This document shows, one piece after another, positions 21,862 to 22,663 of a stretch of 22,663 nucleotides of DNA. Location: positions 1 to 22,663 of the forward strand of contig JAKSSZ010000002.1 in the NCBI GenBank assembly GCA_024402835.1, read 5' to 3'. Positions within the stretch are counted from its first letter, which is position 1. Each line of letters begins with the position of its first letter. The notes beneath the pieces were generated by a model that was not told the DNA's origin, ran no database searches, and saw only the letters and a list, made by a program, of their open reading frames with translations. This DNA is from Alphaproteobacteria bacterium (GTDB lineage: Bacteria; Pseudomonadota; Alphaproteobacteria; Rs-D84). A program made the translations under genes and the position numbers.

Positions 21862-22629
21862 ATGAACAAATTAATAAAATGTTTCGAAAAAAATTCTTTC
21901 CAAACTGATATATTGAAAGATGTTTATGGCATATCTAATAAAGAACATTTTGATTGTATATTTGTTGCACCAACGTGGACACCAGATAAAATCTTTGATA
22001 AAAAAATTAAAATAAAACAAATCTTTTCTGGTCGATTTGCTAATACATTTAATATAAAACATAACAAAAAAAATTATTTGTTTATCACATTACAAATTGG
22101 AGCACCAAATATAATCGATTTTTGCCTACCATGTTATAAAACCCATTGCGATAATTTTGTATTTATTGGGTCTGCTGGTGCTTTGGTACCAGAAATAAAA
22201 ATCGGCGATATTATTGTTCCAGAATATGCAATTTCTGGAAATGGTGCTACACTATATTTACACGATAAATTAGATTCAAAAAACATATTCGAAAAAATGT
22301 ATTCAACAAAAAAATTAAACAAGCAAATTGTTAATGTTTGTTGTAATAAAAATATAAAAGCGTTAAGTGTCCCTGTTATTTCAATAGATAGTATAATATC
22401 TGAATACCAACATCTAGATAAATTTAGTGCAATGGGCGCAAAAGCGATAGAAATGGAGACAGCAACTTTTTTGGGATGTATGAAGACCATAAAGAAAAAA
22501 GCATCAGCGATACTGGTTATTTCAGATAATTCAGCAACAGGAGAACATTTAATTGGTAGAGCAGAAGAAGATAAAAAGCATTATCATAATATTAGAAGGC
22601 AAATTAGTGATATTTTATTAAATATTTAA
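21862..22629 (+). CDS. Nucleoside phosphorylase-superfamily protein
   Basis: The 255-residue protein fits the PNP/UDP phosphorylase-nucleosidase superfamily, which cleaves the glycosidic bond of nucleosides or nucleotides. Visible marks are VFIGSAGALVPEIKIGDIIV (strand plus glycine-rich binding loop), PEYAISGNGATLYL, and AMGAKAIEMETATFLG, where the EMETA motif supplies the ribose-binding glutamate; VISDNS follows near the catalytic-acid position. The mix resembles AMP nucleosidase or MTA/SAH nucleosidase as much as purine nucleoside phosphorylase, so the substrate is open. It has no signal peptide, an extra N-terminal segment of about 30 residues, and many lysines and cysteines. AGG lies before the ATG. 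It is probably complete. Confidence 0.85.
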   Translation: MNKLIKCFEKNSFQTDILKDVYGISNKEHFDCIFVAPTWTPDKIFDKKIKIKQIFSGRFANTFNIKHNKKNYLFITLQIGAPNIIDFCLPCYKTHCDNFVFIGSAGALVPEIKIGDIIVPEYAISGNGATLYLHDKLDSKNIFEKMYSTKKLNKQIVNVCCNKNIKALSVPVISIDSIISEYQHLDKFSAMGAKAIEMETATFLGCMKTIKKKASAILVISDNSATGEHLIGRAEEDKKHYHNIRRQISDILLNI

Positions 22630-22663
22630 CAAATTTTCTTTGAATATTTTTTCAACGTTAAAT

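Noticed and set aside
1..22663. CRISPR array, insertion sequence, integrase or prophage genes
   Set aside because: No regular spaced repeats, no transposase or integrase reading frame, and no phage structural genes were found; the only dispersed repeat is the terminator-bearing unit at 19604, 20262 and 21152.

Overview
This is an AT-rich chromosomal window from a Gram-negative bacterium, most likely an uncultured, probably host- or gut-associated alphaproteobacterium. The outer-membrane LPS export genes (lptF, lptD, surA) show an outer membrane. The SurA-like protein has the short, degenerate parvulin tail seen in alphaproteobacteria. The tandem cysteine-rich secreted proteins with a C-terminal InlB/Listeria-Bacteroides-type repeat resemble proteins of gut metagenome alphaproteobacteria. 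The exact lineage is an inference; no rRNA or species marker is present.

Layout. 1-935 (+): 3' end of a cysteine-rich secreted-type protein, then a terminator. 1048-6813 (+): an apparent operon lptF-lptD-surA-like-rlmN-TrpF-like, tightly packed with 4-bp overlaps or direct abutment, and closed by a bidirectional hairpin shared with the opposing tRNA-Val gene (6858-6934, -). 6979-9810 (-): pnp-unknown-ybaB, read from a good promoter through a leader with a long imperfect hairpin. 9979-10971 (+): a lone radical SAM protein. 10978-14339 (-): mraY-ftsW-murG, a piece of the division/cell-wall cluster without murD. 14424-16818 (-): trxB-microprotein-serS. 16950-19299 (-): two tandem paralogous secreted cysteine-rich proteins, each with its own promoter and terminator. 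19448-19614 (+): tRNA-Gly(UCC) and tRNA-Tyr(GUA). 19698-22629: an accessory-looking segment with two GNAT acetyltransferases, a small exported protein and a nucleoside phosphorylase-family enzyme.

How the genes fit together. The first operon couples LPS transport to the outer membrane (LptF in the inner membrane, LptD outside) with a periplasmic chaperone for outer-membrane proteins, an rRNA/tRNA methyltransferase and an unassigned TIM-barrel enzyme. mraY, ftsW and murG supply lipid I, lipid II and the septal glycan polymerase. pnp and ybaB are RNA-decay and nucleoid housekeeping genes.

The least ordinary part is downstream of tRNA-Tyr. The end of that tRNA plus its terminator (about 45 bp) occurs again at about 20344 and 21236, in the same orientation. 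The second and third copies belong to a longer ~170-bp duplicated intergenic unit. The copies divide the segment into gene cassettes: GNAT-1, then GNAT-2, then the exported protein and nucleosidase. This could be tRNA-targeted insertion, spread of a small-RNA/terminator unit, or local duplication. The sequence alone does not decide between them.
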